Shown: positions 9,185-18,117 of the stretch, one piece after another | Layout: every line of letters begins with the position of its first letter | Numbering within the stretch: the stretch's first letter is position 1 | From: Aquiflexum sp. TKW24L | Lineage (GTDB): Bacteria > Bacteroidota > Bacteroidia > Cytophagales > Cyclobacteriaceae | Length of the DNA: 64,000 nt | Reading direction: 5' to 3' | Assembly: GCF_023502205.1 (NCBI RefSeq) | Contig: NZ_JAMFLG010000015.1 | Coordinates: 1 to 64,000 of the forward strand | Translations under genes and position numbers: made by a program | The notes under the pieces: generated by a model | Told to the model about the DNA's origin: nothing | The model's input: only the letters and a program-made list of their open reading frames with translations | Databases searched by the model: none

Positions 9185-9610
9185 TTAAATATTGATTTTT
9201 TCTTCGTGAAAATAATCCACTCCATTTTCTGACCAAGTGAGTTTTAATTTCCAATAACCAGCTTTCAGGCTTTTCAAATCAAAAGCATTTGAATTTGTTG
9301 ATGAAACATCAAAGTCAATTTTTTGATCCAACCTTGCGTCTGAAGGTCTGAAAAGATGCATGGTGCCTTTGGAACCGACAGGAAGGTGCAGATCCACTTT
9401 TTTGAGTTGGGTGTCATAGACTAATACTTTGTAATCAAGCGAATTGGCATTGATCATCTTTTCTATCTGCTCCTGGTATTTGATTTCCTCTTCGTAATAA
9501 TTTTGGGTGACAAGATGAAGGTCATCCTGCTTCACGCAGATCGTCACCAAACCCACCATCAAGCTGATGAAGACTATTAATGTGATTACTATTCCTTTTC
9601 CCCAGTCCAT
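9185..9610 (-). CDS. fixH: FixH-family protein, cbb3 oxidase assembly
   Basis: The 141-residue product has one N-terminal membrane helix (about residues 6-27) and an extracytoplasmic beta-rich domain, the FixH/CcoH layout. FixH acts with FixG and the FixI copper ATPase in making cbb3 oxidase. The sequence YYEEEIKYQEQIEKM after the helix is typical of Bacteroidota FixH. It lies between ccoG and the TauE-like gene. A 132-bp low-complexity spacer with tandem repeats separates it from ccoG. Confidence 0.85.
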   Translation of the reverse strand: MDWGKGIVITLIVFISLMVGLVTICVKQDDLHLVTQNYYEEEIKYQEQIEKMINANSLDYKVLVYDTQLKKVDLHLPVGSKGTMHLFRPSDARLDQKIDFDVSSTNSNAFDLKSLKAGYWKLKLTWSENGVDYFHEEKINI

Positions 9611-9693
9611 TTTTTTGGTTATTTGATTAATTGATTATTTGGTTAATTGGTTAATGGTTATTTGGTTAACTGTTTAACTGACAACTGAACACT

Positions 9694-9756
9694 AAACTGA
9701 TCACTGATTACTGCAAACTGATCACTGATTACTGCAAACTGATCACTGACTACTGA
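9694..9756. repeat. three tandem copies of a 21-bp repeat reaching into the end of ccoG
   Basis: The unit AAACTGATCACTGATTACTG plus C occurs at 9694-9714 and 9715-9735. A third copy with two changes lies at 9736-9756. The ccoG stop codon (9743-9745) is inside the third unit, so its last four codons are repeat-derived. The region to the left (about 9612-9693) is low-complexity GGTTAA-like sequence. Confidence 0.85.
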
Positions 9757-11164
9757 AAACCGGCCCGACAAAGCTTGTACTGATCCGATCGATGACTTCC
9801 CCGTTTTGCATCAGCAGCAAAGTAACATCTTCCTGATTGACTAGCATGTCCTTTTGGTCTTTTACCAAAAAGAACCTGCCATCAAATTTTGCCTGACCAT
9901 TTAAGGTCCAATTCTGATCACCCACCACTTCCACAGTATATTTTTCATTTTCTGACACCAAGGCCACTTGCTGTGCATCAAATGTTTTATTGATGAAGCT
10001 AACTTCGTAAAGATTACTTATCTGACCGGTATCCCTAGCTTGATAAGTCATTCCTCTAAATCTCGTAACCGTAGCAGCCAAATCTTCCCTTGTTGCTATC
10101 AATGCGATAAATGCACCTATCAGAACGACTAACATCGCTGAATAAGCCTTAACCCGCGGGGTAATCAGCTTTTGGGTGCGGTGCATGACGCTATTGTCAG
10201 AAGCATATCGGATCAACCCTTCGGGTCTATTTACTTTGACCATCACTTCATCACAGACGTCTATGCAGGCGGTACAATTGACACATTCCATCTGCACACC
10301 ATTACGAATATCAATCCCGGTAGGGCAAACCTGAACACATAGTCCACAATCTATACAGTCTCCTTTTGGCGGTTCTTCTATTTTATTTTTTCGGATCATT
10401 CCTCTTGGTTCGCCCCTGACATGGTCATAAGTGACATTGATCGAATTAGCATCCAGTAACACACCCTGCAACCTGCCATAAGGGCATACCACAATACAGG
10501 CTTGCTCCCGAAACCAAGCAAACACAAACAAGAATACTCCTGTAAATGCCATTAACCCAATAAAACCGGACATGTGCGCTGAGGGTGGCTGACTGACAAT
10601 CTCCATTACTTGGTCCACCCCTATCAGGTAGGCCATCACCAAATGTGAAATCAAAAGAGAGATCACAACGAAAATGATCATCTTTAAACTTTTCTTCCAA
10701 ATTTTCTCTCCAGTCCAAGGCATATCATTGAGCTTCCTTTGCTGATTGGCATCACCTTCTATGGCATATTCAATTTTTCGAAAAACCATTTCCAAAAATA
10801 AAGTCTGAGGACATGCCCATCCACAAAAAATTCTACCGAATACAGCCGTGAAGAGTATGATGAAGACAAAGAATATCAGTAACAAGAAAATAAGTAAATG
10901 CGTATCCTGTGGCCAAAATGCAGCACCAAAGATGATAAACTTTCTTTCGAAGATGTTAAAAAGCATGTAAGGCCTTCCTCCAACTTTAATAAAAGGACCT
11001 ACAAATAAAATTGCCAATAGAACCCATGAAAGATAAGTCCTCCACCTGTAAAATTTACCTGATACTTTTTTTGGATAAATCCAGTTTCGTTTTCCTTCTG
11101 AACTGACAGTGCCCAAAGAATCTCTAAAATGTTCTGGATCTAAATTTGGATTAATCTTACTCAT
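9743..11164 (-). CDS. ccoG: CcoG/FixG cytochrome c oxidase accessory iron-sulfur protein
   Basis: This 473-residue membrane protein carries two [4Fe-4S] motifs: CIDCGLCVQVCP near residue 275 and CVNCTACIDVCD near 297. The membrane helices of the N-terminal part contain the CGWACPQT signature near 115. The C-terminal 110 residues form the IgG-like FixG domain. By family, CcoG reduces or handles copper for cbb3 oxidase maturation, working with CcoI. Its last residues are encoded by a tandem DNA repeat. It follows ccoP after an 85-bp gap holding a hairpin. Confidence 0.95.
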   Translation of the reverse strand: MSKINPNLDPEHFRDSLGTVSSEGKRNWIYPKKVSGKFYRWRTYLSWVLLAILFVGPFIKVGGRPYMLFNIFERKFIIFGAAFWPQDTHLLIFLLLIFFVFIILFTAVFGRIFCGWACPQTLFLEMVFRKIEYAIEGDANQQRKLNDMPWTGEKIWKKSLKMIIFVVISLLISHLVMAYLIGVDQVMEIVSQPPSAHMSGFIGLMAFTGVFLFVFAWFREQACIVVCPYGRLQGVLLDANSINVTYDHVRGEPRGMIRKNKIEEPPKGDCIDCGLCVQVCPTGIDIRNGVQMECVNCTACIDVCDEVMVKVNRPEGLIRYASDNSVMHRTQKLITPRVKAYSAMLVVLIGAFIALIATREDLAATVTRFRGMTYQARDTGQISNLYEVSFINKTFDAQQVALVSENEKYTVEVVGDQNWTLNGQAKFDGRFFLVKDQKDMLVNQEDVTLLLMQNGEVIDRISTSFVGPVFSSQ

Positions 11165-11216
11165 AACTCTTTGAATTGAAAATAAAATTACCCTTGTTTT
11201 GCTTAGGTAATTTTAA

Positions 11217-11243
11217 CCCCTGAGAAGAATATCCTCTCAGGGG
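11217..11243. terminator. hairpin between ccoP and ccoG
   Basis: Nine-bp arms (CCCCTGAGA and its complement) enclose a 9-nt loop just after the ccoP stop codon. There is no strong U tract on the minus strand, so it may be a partial terminator, an attenuator or an mRNA 3'-end stabiliser separating ccoNOQP from ccoG-fixH. Confidence 0.5.
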
Positions 11244-11249
11244 AAATTT

Positions 11250-12197
11250 TTATTTTGCTTCAGCTACTGCCTCTACTTTTACAGGAACAGCTACTGAATC
11301 AGGTTTAGCTGTTTCTGCTGGCCCTGCAGGCACATACCTATCTCCTTCCGCTTCCTTTGGATTGGCCGGAGTAGTTCCCTGCAGCGTCTTGACAAAGCTG
11401 GATACTTGCTGCATTTGTTCAGGACTCAACTGGTCTTGCCATGGTATCATGCCTTTTTCGGGCACACCATATTTGATTACTTTGAAGATGTCATTGATAG
11501 ATCCACCGTGCTTCCAGTATTCATCTGTAAGGTTTGATCCTACGCCACCACCGCCATCTTGTGCGTGACATGCGACGCAGTTGGCACTGTAGATGCTCTG
11601 ACCTGCCGCAATGGCTACAGGGGATTCGTCGAATACAACCGAAGTTTCATCAATGCTGCTCACAGCAAGTGCTTTATATTGCTCTATCTGGATAGCAGCA
11701 ATCCTGTGTTCCTCAGCATATTCTTCCAGTTGGGTTTGGCCCAATCCGAGAACAGTATAGTAAGTGAAATAAATCACAGCAAAGCCTATGGTCAAAAAGA
11801 AAACATTTGCCAACCAAGGTGGCATTTTGTTATCCAGTTCTACAATTCCATCATAACTATGGTCCATCATGAGGGCTTTTTCTTCTTTACCTCCAACCGG
11901 CCTCATTTTTCCGGTGATGTATTTGAGCTTGAATTCATCCCACCATGAAGGCTGACTTGCTATTTCGGGGTTTTCTTTTCTAAATACCGCAGACATGAAT
12001 GTCATCAGGTAAATCAATAAGACCAGCAACAATACAATTACACTAAGCACTATTCCGAGGATTACCAAAAGGGTAAGCTGGGTGCTGTCCATGCTTTGAA
12101 GATTGGCAAACCATGACGATTCGCTCGCTTGGGCGAAAGTGGGAAGTGCTGAAAACATCCCAAGCAATAGAAGTAATGAGGATTTAAACTTTTTCAT
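11250..12197 (-). CDS. ccoP: cbb3 cytochrome c oxidase subunit III CcoP, single heme c motif
   Basis: The 315-residue subunit feeds electrons to the cbb3 oxidase. A hydrophobic N-terminus (residues 1-23) and two membrane segments (about 40-68 and 130-152) precede one cytochrome c domain with CVACH near residue 207 and a distal Met in KGMIPW near 250. Classical proteobacterial CcoP has two CxxCH motifs; only one is present here. The tail is Ala/Pro/Val-rich. The start overlaps ccoQ by 14 nt. Confidence 0.93.
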   Translation of the reverse strand: MKKFKSSLLLLLGMFSALPTFAQASESSWFANLQSMDSTQLTLLVILGIVLSVIVLLLVLLIYLMTFMSAVFRKENPEIASQPSWWDEFKLKYITGKMRPVGGKEEKALMMDHSYDGIVELDNKMPPWLANVFFLTIGFAVIYFTYYTVLGLGQTQLEEYAEEHRIAAIQIEQYKALAVSSIDETSVVFDESPVAIAAGQSIYSANCVACHAQDGGGGVGSNLTDEYWKHGGSINDIFKVIKYGVPEKGMIPWQDQLSPEQMQQVSSFVKTLQGTTPANPKEAEGDRYVPAGPAETAKPDSVAVPVKVEAVAEAK

Positions 12198-12375
12198 AAC
12201 CGTCTATATTTTGTGGTTCATCATTGAATGGCATCTCTTTCATGTGGTCAACATATTTTTTGTCAACATTGATCACCCAAATAAACATCCCGATAAAGAA
12301 GGTCACGAAGATCAATAAAGAGATGATGGGGTAGATTTCTATGTTCTCAATTGAACTTAATAATTCTTTTTTCAT
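12184..12375 (-). CDS. ccoQ: CcoQ-like small subunit of cbb3 oxidase
   Basis: The 63-residue product has one membrane helix (about residues 15-37) and a polar tail. Its place between ccoNO and ccoP identifies it as the CcoQ/FixQ subunit, which stabilises the cbb3 complex. The sequence itself is too short to prove this. It begins 12 bp after ccoNO and ends inside ccoP. Confidence 0.8.
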   Translation of the reverse strand: MKKELLSSIENIEIYPIISLLIFVTFFIGMFIWVINVDKKYVDHMKEMPFNDEPQNIDGYEKV

Positions 12376-12387
12376 AAGTTCTAAAAT

Positions 12388-14520
12388 TTATGGATTTGAA
12401 GCTGTAGTTTTTTTGATATCAGTGCCAAGGCGCTGTAAATAAGCGATCAAGGCCACCATTTCAGATTCAGGCATAACCTCTACGCCCGCTGTCTTTAAGT
12501 TGGCAGCTATCTTATTAGCTTGCAAAGTCAGGTCTGCATTGGCTTGCTGATCGTATCCTTCGGAATAGGGAACCCCTAATTTTTGTAAGGTTCTGATTTT
12601 TGCCGGAACATCAGCATGGTCCATGATATTGGTAGCCAACCATGGATAAGGCGGCATCAGCGATCCCGGTGACATCGAGGTAGGGTCTACCATGTGGTGA
12701 TAATGCCAGCTATCTGGATATTTGCCTCCTTCTCTATGCAAATCGGGACCTGTACGCTTGGAGCCCCAAAGGAACGGCCTATCATAAACAAATTCACCTG
12801 CTTTGGAATATTCCCCATAACGCTCAGTCTCTGATCGGAATGGCCGGATCATCTGTGAGTGACATCCCACACAGCCATGAGAGATATAGAGGTCTCTTCC
12901 CTGAAGTTCAAGCGGAGTATAAGGCGTGACACTTGAGATAGTAGGCACATTTGATTTTACCAAAATGGTCGGAATAATTTCAATCGCTCCACCAATCAAT
13001 ATGGCTATGGTAGCTAATACAGTGAAGAACACGGGTTTCCTCTCCCATGCCCTGTGCCAGAATTCACCTTCTACAGGCACATGAGGTTTCAAAGCAGGAG
13101 CCTCATCAGCTTCGTATGCCATGAATGTACCTTGTTGTGCCGTTTTGATCATATTGTACACCAACAAGAATGCTCCTGATAGATACAATAATCCCCCAAA
13201 AGCCCTTAACATATACATTGGCTTGATCTGGATGACCGTCTCTAGGAAGTTTGGATAAGCTAACCTTCCAGCCTCGGTAAATTCTTTCCACATCAATGAC
13301 TGGGTCAAAGCCGCAACATACATTGGCAATGCATAAAAAATAATACCTATCGTCCCCAACCAGAAGTGGGTTGTAGCAAGTTTTGTTGAGTAAAGGTTAG
13401 TCTTCCACATTTTTGGCCATAACCAATAGAGCATAGCAAAAGTAAAGAAGCCGTTCCAACCCAGACCTCCGATGTGTACGTGTGCGACAATCCAGTCAGT
13501 GTAGTGGGCTATGGCATTTACATTTTTCAATGAAAGCAAAGGCCCTTCGAAAGTGGACATACCGTAAGCCGTCACAGCAACGACCATGAATTTCAAGACC
13601 GGGTCAACCCTTACTTTATCCCAAGCACCTCTCAGCGTCAAAAGACCATTGACCATACCTCCCCATGAAGGGGCAAGCAACATGATGGAGAAAACCGTAC
13701 CTAATACCTGAGCCCATTCAGGCAAAGCGGTATATAACAAATGGTGAGGTCCAGCCCAGATGTATAAGAAAATCAAGGACCAAAAGTGAACAATAGAAAG
13801 CTTGTAAGAATAAACCGGCCTATTGGCGGCTTTAGGCAAATAGTAATACATCAATCCCAAGAAGGGTGTGGTAAGGAAGAATGCAACGGCATTGTGACCG
13901 TACCACCACTGAACCAAAGCATCCTGAACACCTGCATAAGCCGAGTAGCTTTTAAATAACGAAACCGGTAAGGCGAGAGAATTGAAGATATGAAGAACAG
14001 CAACGGTCACGAAAGATGCCATATAGAACCAAATGGCAACATACATATGCTTTTCTCTTCTTTTGATCAAGGCGCCAATCATATTGGCTCCAAATGCTAC
14101 CCAAACAACAGCTATCAAAATATCAATCGGCCATTCCAACTCTGCATATTCCTTAGAGGAAGTCAAGCCCAATGGAAGGGTGATGACCGCCAAAACGATG
14201 ATCAATTGCCAACCCCAAAAGTGGAACCAACTAAGGGCTTTGCTCCACATGGGTGTTTTCAATAGTCTTGGCATAGAGTAATAAATCCCTGCGAAAATCG
14301 CATTGCCCACAAAGGCAAAAATCACTGCATTGGTATGAAGCGGTCTGATTCTGCCAAAGGTGGTGTAGGGATTTCCCAAATTGGCCTCGGGCAAAAACAG
14401 CTGGGTAGCTGCTAAGACTCCGACCAGCATTCCGATGAGTCCCCATGCTATGGTGGCGACGCCGAAGTACTTTACGATCTTGTTGTCGTAACTGAACTGT
14501 TCAAGTGTTGTTCCTGACAT
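12388..14520 (-). CDS. ccoNO: fused cbb3 oxidase subunits I and II (CcoN-CcoO)
   Basis: This 710-residue protein joins the catalytic subunit CcoN (about residues 1-470) to the mono-heme cytochrome CcoO (about 490-705). The CcoN half has about 12 helices with heme and CuB ligands in RPLHTNAVIF, WWYGHNAVAFF, AGPHHLLY and VAHVHIGGLG. The CcoO half has one anchor helix, then CVGCHSQM near 550 and an axial Met in SLMPPYPW. The complex reduces O2 to water and pumps protons with high oxygen affinity. Fusion of N and O is typical of Bacteroidota. Two bases separate it from ccoS. Confidence 0.96.
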   Translation of the reverse strand: MSGTTLEQFSYDNKIVKYFGVATIAWGLIGMLVGVLAATQLFLPEANLGNPYTTFGRIRPLHTNAVIFAFVGNAIFAGIYYSMPRLLKTPMWSKALSWFHFWGWQLIIVLAVITLPLGLTSSKEYAELEWPIDILIAVVWVAFGANMIGALIKRREKHMYVAIWFYMASFVTVAVLHIFNSLALPVSLFKSYSAYAGVQDALVQWWYGHNAVAFFLTTPFLGLMYYYLPKAANRPVYSYKLSIVHFWSLIFLYIWAGPHHLLYTALPEWAQVLGTVFSIMLLAPSWGGMVNGLLTLRGAWDKVRVDPVLKFMVVAVTAYGMSTFEGPLLSLKNVNAIAHYTDWIVAHVHIGGLGWNGFFTFAMLYWLWPKMWKTNLYSTKLATTHFWLGTIGIIFYALPMYVAALTQSLMWKEFTEAGRLAYPNFLETVIQIKPMYMLRAFGGLLYLSGAFLLVYNMIKTAQQGTFMAYEADEAPALKPHVPVEGEFWHRAWERKPVFFTVLATIAILIGGAIEIIPTILVKSNVPTISSVTPYTPLELQGRDLYISHGCVGCHSQMIRPFRSETERYGEYSKAGEFVYDRPFLWGSKRTGPDLHREGGKYPDSWHYHHMVDPTSMSPGSLMPPYPWLATNIMDHADVPAKIRTLQKLGVPYSEGYDQQANADLTLQANKIAANLKTAGVEVMPESEMVALIAYLQRLGTDIKKTTASNP

Positions 14521-14522
14521 AC

Positions 14523-14711
14523 TTACTTAGATTTTATTGATGTTGATTGTTCTTTTTTATCTTTAATTTTTGGTTCATTTTCAAATAGGATCCGGATGGC
14601 CGGTGTATGGCTGTCATCAAACTGCCCTCCTTTCATGGCCCTGAAAAACAGGAAAAGAAAAGATCCAGCGAGAATGAGACTGATTGCGATCAATAGAAAT
14701 ATGACTTCCAT
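14523..14711 (-). CDS. ccoS: CcoS cbb3 oxidase maturation protein
   Basis: The 62-residue product has one N-terminal helix (about residues 3-24) followed by the CcoS signature of a short charged region with AMKGGQFDD. In other bacteria CcoS is needed to insert heme b and CuB into CcoN. It is packed between ccoI and ccoNO with 2-bp gaps on both sides. Confidence 0.9.
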   Translation of the reverse strand: MEVIFLLIAISLILAGSFLFLFFRAMKGGQFDDSHTPAIRILFENEPKIKDKKEQSTSIKSK

Positions 14712-14713
14712 GG

Positions 14714-17152
14714 TTACCAGATTTTGTCTTTTAAGCCTCTTTTATATGCAAGGTAATTGGTGGTCAGCGTGGTAAACACCACAACTGAAATACTGCTAAT
14801 CGGCATCAGGATGGCGCAGAATACCGGACTTACCAAGCCCTGTACTGCGAAATACACCCCGACTATATTGTAGGTAAAACTCAACCCAAAACTGGCTTTG
14901 ATTATTTTTCTGCTGGTTTTTGTAAAATCCAAAAAAGCAGGAAGCTTCTGGATCATCGACGCATCCATGATCGCATCAGAGGCAGGTGAGAAATTGGTAA
15001 TTTTATCAGTCAAGGCAATCCCGACCTGACTTTCCCGCAGAGCTCCAGCATCATTGAGACCATCTCCGATCATGAGGGTATGGGCACCGTTATCGTTTAG
15101 GTTTTTGATATAGGCGAGCTTGTCGCTTGGACCTTGATTGAAATTCATCAGAATATGATTTCCAAAAACCTTGGTCAGATTTACCCGCTCATGGTCTTGA
15201 TCTCCTGAAAGAAAATGAACAGGTATCTTTTCCTTGATAGCAGCAACCACATTTTCAATTCCTTTGCGAAGCCCGCTTTGGATGAAAAAATATCCCAATA
15301 AGGTACCCTCAACAGCCAAAAATACATGGTTCCCACCTTCCTGCAATCCTTCTTTCTTTGCTCCCACAAAATCCGCTGAACCCAATCTTATTTCTTGTGA
15401 TTTGTAAATCGTCCTAAGGCCTTTTCCAGAGATCTCCTCCACTTCTTCTAGTTTGATTCCTTTGACACCATCTAGCCAGGAATTGACTCGGTTGCTGAGT
15501 GCATGAGTAGATTGACTTACCAAGGATTTGATGATGGATTTTGATTCTGCGGAAAGAGGCTCTCCGAAATATTTCACTGATGCTTCCGCTGTAGAAGTCA
15601 AGGTTCCTGTTTTATCAAAAACCACTGTATCGACTTTGGCTAGCTTCTCGATGACATGAGAATTTTTGAGAAAGAATTTTCCTTGGCCAAACACCCGTAG
15701 CGTATTGCCAAGAGTAAAAGGAGTCGACATGGCCAACGCACATGGGCATGTAATGATCAATACCGAAGTAAATGCCAATACACCCATGGAAAGCTGTCCT
15801 GAGAATCCCCAAAACAACAAAGCGCCAAGTGCTATAGCCAATACTGTAAAGGTGAACTTTGCAGAAATCCTGTTTGCCAAAGATTCAAGACTGTTTACTT
15901 TTTCTTTTTCGAAAGAGTCGTTATTCCACAAATCTGTCAAGTATCCCTGAGAAGGGGATTTTTGGACAGTCAAGATCAATGCTTTCCCCTTCTGTCGCCC
16001 ACCTGCATAGATCAGTTCCCCTTTTCTTTTGGCCACAGGAACTTCCTCTCCCGTGACAAAACTATAATCGACAAAAGCTTCTCCTTCTATCAATATGCTG
16101 TCTGCCGGAATCAATTCCTCATTTCTGACTTTGATAATGTCGCCGACATTCAACTTGATCAGAGGAATGACTTCTTCCTCATCCCTTACCAATTTGGTGA
16201 CTGCAACAGGAAAATAAGATTTGTAATCCCTGTCGAAGGAAAGCGTATCGTAAGTTTTCTGTTGGTAATATTTACCGATCAAAAGAAAGAAAAGCAAACC
16301 TCCCAAGGTGTCCATGTAGCCTTCATTTTCCAAAATAAAAATATCGAATAAGCTATAGGTAAATAAGGTGACAATCCCGATGGCGATAGGCACATCCATA
16401 TTGACAGCCTTGTTGCGGATCGAAAGCCATGCTGAGCGATAATAATCTGTGGCGGCGTAAAAAAATACCGGCAAGGAAAGCATGACATTGAGGTAATTGA
16501 AAGTCTTTTTGAAACCTGCCCCAAGGAGTTCAGCTTCCGCAAAATACTCGGGCAAACTGAAGAGCATCATATTGCCAAAGCAAAATCCTGCTACTGCAAG
16601 TTTGTAAATCAATTTTTTATCAGTGACAGGTACTATCTTTTTGTCAACATCTGCTAGGTTGATCGTAGGTTCATATCCGATTCTGGAAAGGAGCCTGACC
16701 AATTCTTTGAGGTTGATTTTGTCCTGCAGGTATTTGACCTGAACTTTCTTTTTGAGGAAGTCTACCCTACCAGAAATAATGCCTGAGTGAAGTTTATGGA
16801 GATTTTCAAGAAGCCAAATGCAAGAAGCACAGTGGATCAAGGGAATAGAAAAAGTGATATGGGTTTCCTCATTGTTTTGGAAATCGACCAGCTTCCTGAC
16901 AATGTCCATGTCATTTAGGTAATCAAAACGGTTTTCCCTACCAGAAACCGATCTTTGGCTCAACCCTGGCTTGTCGGCTATTTCATAATAAGTACAAAGG
17001 TTACTTTCGCTCAGGACTTCAAATACCAGTTTACAGCCAGTGCAGCAAAAATTCTTTTCTCCGATATGGAGAATCTCATCTTTGCATTCTTCTCCGCAGT
17101 GGTAGCAGATGGAAATTTCCCGACTGATGGATGTTTTAATCTGATTTGACAT
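14714..17152 (-). CDS. ccoI: CcoI/FixI copper-transporting P1B ATPase
   Basis: The 812-residue pump supplies copper for the CuB site of cbb3 oxidase. The N-terminal Cys-rich domain has CYHCG and CCTGC; the HMA-like domain has HCASC near residue 105. The membrane copper site is CPC near 472, the actuator loop is TGEEVPV near 365, the phosphorylation motif is DKTGT near 510 and the hinge is GDGLNDAGAL near 695. I chose the ATG at 17152 over an in-frame TTG three codons upstream. It follows the usp-like gene by 62 bp and precedes ccoS. Confidence 0.94.
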   Translation of the reverse strand: MSNQIKTSISREISICYHCGEECKDEILHIGEKNFCCTGCKLVFEVLSESNLCTYYEIADKPGLSQRSVSGRENRFDYLNDMDIVRKLVDFQNNEETHITFSIPLIHCASCIWLLENLHKLHSGIISGRVDFLKKKVQVKYLQDKINLKELVRLLSRIGYEPTINLADVDKKIVPVTDKKLIYKLAVAGFCFGNMMLFSLPEYFAEAELLGAGFKKTFNYLNVMLSLPVFFYAATDYYRSAWLSIRNKAVNMDVPIAIGIVTLFTYSLFDIFILENEGYMDTLGGLLFFLLIGKYYQQKTYDTLSFDRDYKSYFPVAVTKLVRDEEEVIPLIKLNVGDIIKVRNEELIPADSILIEGEAFVDYSFVTGEEVPVAKRKGELIYAGGRQKGKALILTVQKSPSQGYLTDLWNNDSFEKEKVNSLESLANRISAKFTFTVLAIALGALLFWGFSGQLSMGVLAFTSVLIITCPCALAMSTPFTLGNTLRVFGQGKFFLKNSHVIEKLAKVDTVVFDKTGTLTSTAEASVKYFGEPLSAESKSIIKSLVSQSTHALSNRVNSWLDGVKGIKLEEVEEISGKGLRTIYKSQEIRLGSADFVGAKKEGLQEGGNHVFLAVEGTLLGYFFIQSGLRKGIENVVAAIKEKIPVHFLSGDQDHERVNLTKVFGNHILMNFNQGPSDKLAYIKNLNDNGAHTLMIGDGLNDAGALRESQVGIALTDKITNFSPASDAIMDASMIQKLPAFLDFTKTSRKIIKASFGLSFTYNIVGVYFAVQGLVSPVFCAILMPISSISVVVFTTLTTNYLAYKRGLKDKIW

Positions 17153-17214
17153 TTGGTACAATTTAGCTAGATAAACCCCTTAAAAACAAGATAATAATCA
17201 TCTAATTTAACGAT

Positions 17215-17850
17215 TTAAAAGGCTAAATAAAACGACAGTCGATCATACCACATGCCTCCTTTGTAAAAATGGAAAAGGACCTTTGCTAAGTCTGCCTGGT
17301 AATTTTTCGTAGTCACAAGAAGTGTACATTCGTGCTTGACTGCATAGGACCAAAAGTCTCCGATCCTATTAAAATTAAATTTGATAAACGAAGTTTCGGC
17401 AGTCGAACTAGTCACCAATTGGACGAGTTCCTGTTCTTCTTTCATTTTTGACTTGGGAATAAAGCTGGGTGAAATGATGGTTGCCTTGCTATTTTTGATG
17501 ATATCCTGAAAAAGCTCAATGAAATTCCTGATTAATCGGGCTGAAGCAGGCGTGCCGTCATAATGGAAAAGCAGTTTCTCGGTTGACATTTCTCTATCAA
17601 ACAATAAGACCGGTGTAGCGCAGGGTTCATTTTCCATTGGCCTCGGTTTTTCCAATCCATGTAGCCAATCAAGAACTTCGGGTAGGTGGGCAGTTAATAA
17701 TGCGGCTGACTGCTCCGGATTGCACATCAAACTCTTCCCTCCATTTGTAAGGTTGGCAGGAAAACCCGTTGGTAACCTGTCACAATAATGCGTCTTGATT
17801 ATTTCCTCTGGAACCGCAAAATTTACCGAAATGTCAACTTTAGCTACCAT
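17215..17850 (-). CDS. universal-stress-like protein heading the cbb3 operon
   Basis: I recognise no exact family. The 211-residue product has an alpha/beta pattern, with PVLLFDREMSTEKLLFHYDG in its middle suggesting a UspA-like fold, and ends in CTLLVTTKNYQADLAKVLFH. No nucleotide-binding GxxG loop is obvious. The frame extends upstream to a TTG, but the ATG at 17850 fits a candidate -7 element at 17871-17878 that would place the transcript start near 17866. It is the first gene of the cbb3 cluster and is probably co-transcribed with ccoI. The palindrome at 17919-17940 lies upstream of it. Confidence 0.6.
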   Translation of the reverse strand: MVAKVDISVNFAVPEEIIKTHYCDRLPTGFPANLTNGGKSLMCNPEQSAALLTAHLPEVLDWLHGLEKPRPMENEPCATPVLLFDREMSTEKLLFHYDGTPASARLIRNFIELFQDIIKNSKATIISPSFIPKSKMKEEQELVQLVTSSTAETSFIKFNFNRIGDFWSYAVKHECTLLVTTKNYQADLAKVLFHFYKGGMWYDRLSFYLAF

Positions 17851-17870
17851 AACATTTGAATACATAGCTA

Positions 17871-17878
17871 CAAATCTA
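17871..17878 (-). promoter_or_regulatory. candidate -7 element for the usp-like/cco operon
   Basis: On the minus strand this reads TAGATTTG, an exact match to TAnnTTTG. No TTG occurs at the usual 19-21 bp upstream; the nearest is 26 bp away. That would suit an activator-dependent promoter. Confidence 0.5.
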
Positions 17879-17918
17879 TAGTAAGGGTCGATTTCATTGG
17901 GTGACAAAAGGTAGGTTT

Positions 17919-17940
17919 AAACATGATTAAAGTCATGTTT
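17919..17940. promoter_or_regulatory. Crp/Fnr-type operator palindrome upstream of the cbb3 locus
   Basis: Perfect 8-nt arms AAACATGA and TCATGTTT flank the 6-nt spacer TTAAAG. The core TGA-N6-TCA has the spacing of Crp/Fnr-family operators. Its centre is about 63 bp upstream of the transcript start inferred from the -7 element, close to the -61.5 position of class I activator sites. It could also serve the divergent DUF1080 gene. Confidence 0.55.
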
Positions 17941-18117
17941 TGTGGAAATGGCCAATATTTGGAATAAATGGATTGGTGAAAAATCAAGATGCTTTTAAGT
18001 CCGTTTTTTTTTCAATAAATTGATATCCAACCATTTCAATTTAAACCAACCTTATTTTCATTGGATGATTGTAATCTAGAACTGATTTCTGCAAATTATG
18101 ATCTCAAAGATTTATTT

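Noticed and set aside
14714-17161. Longer ccoI start at a TTG
   Set aside because: The ATG three codons downstream is a better start and loses no conserved residue.
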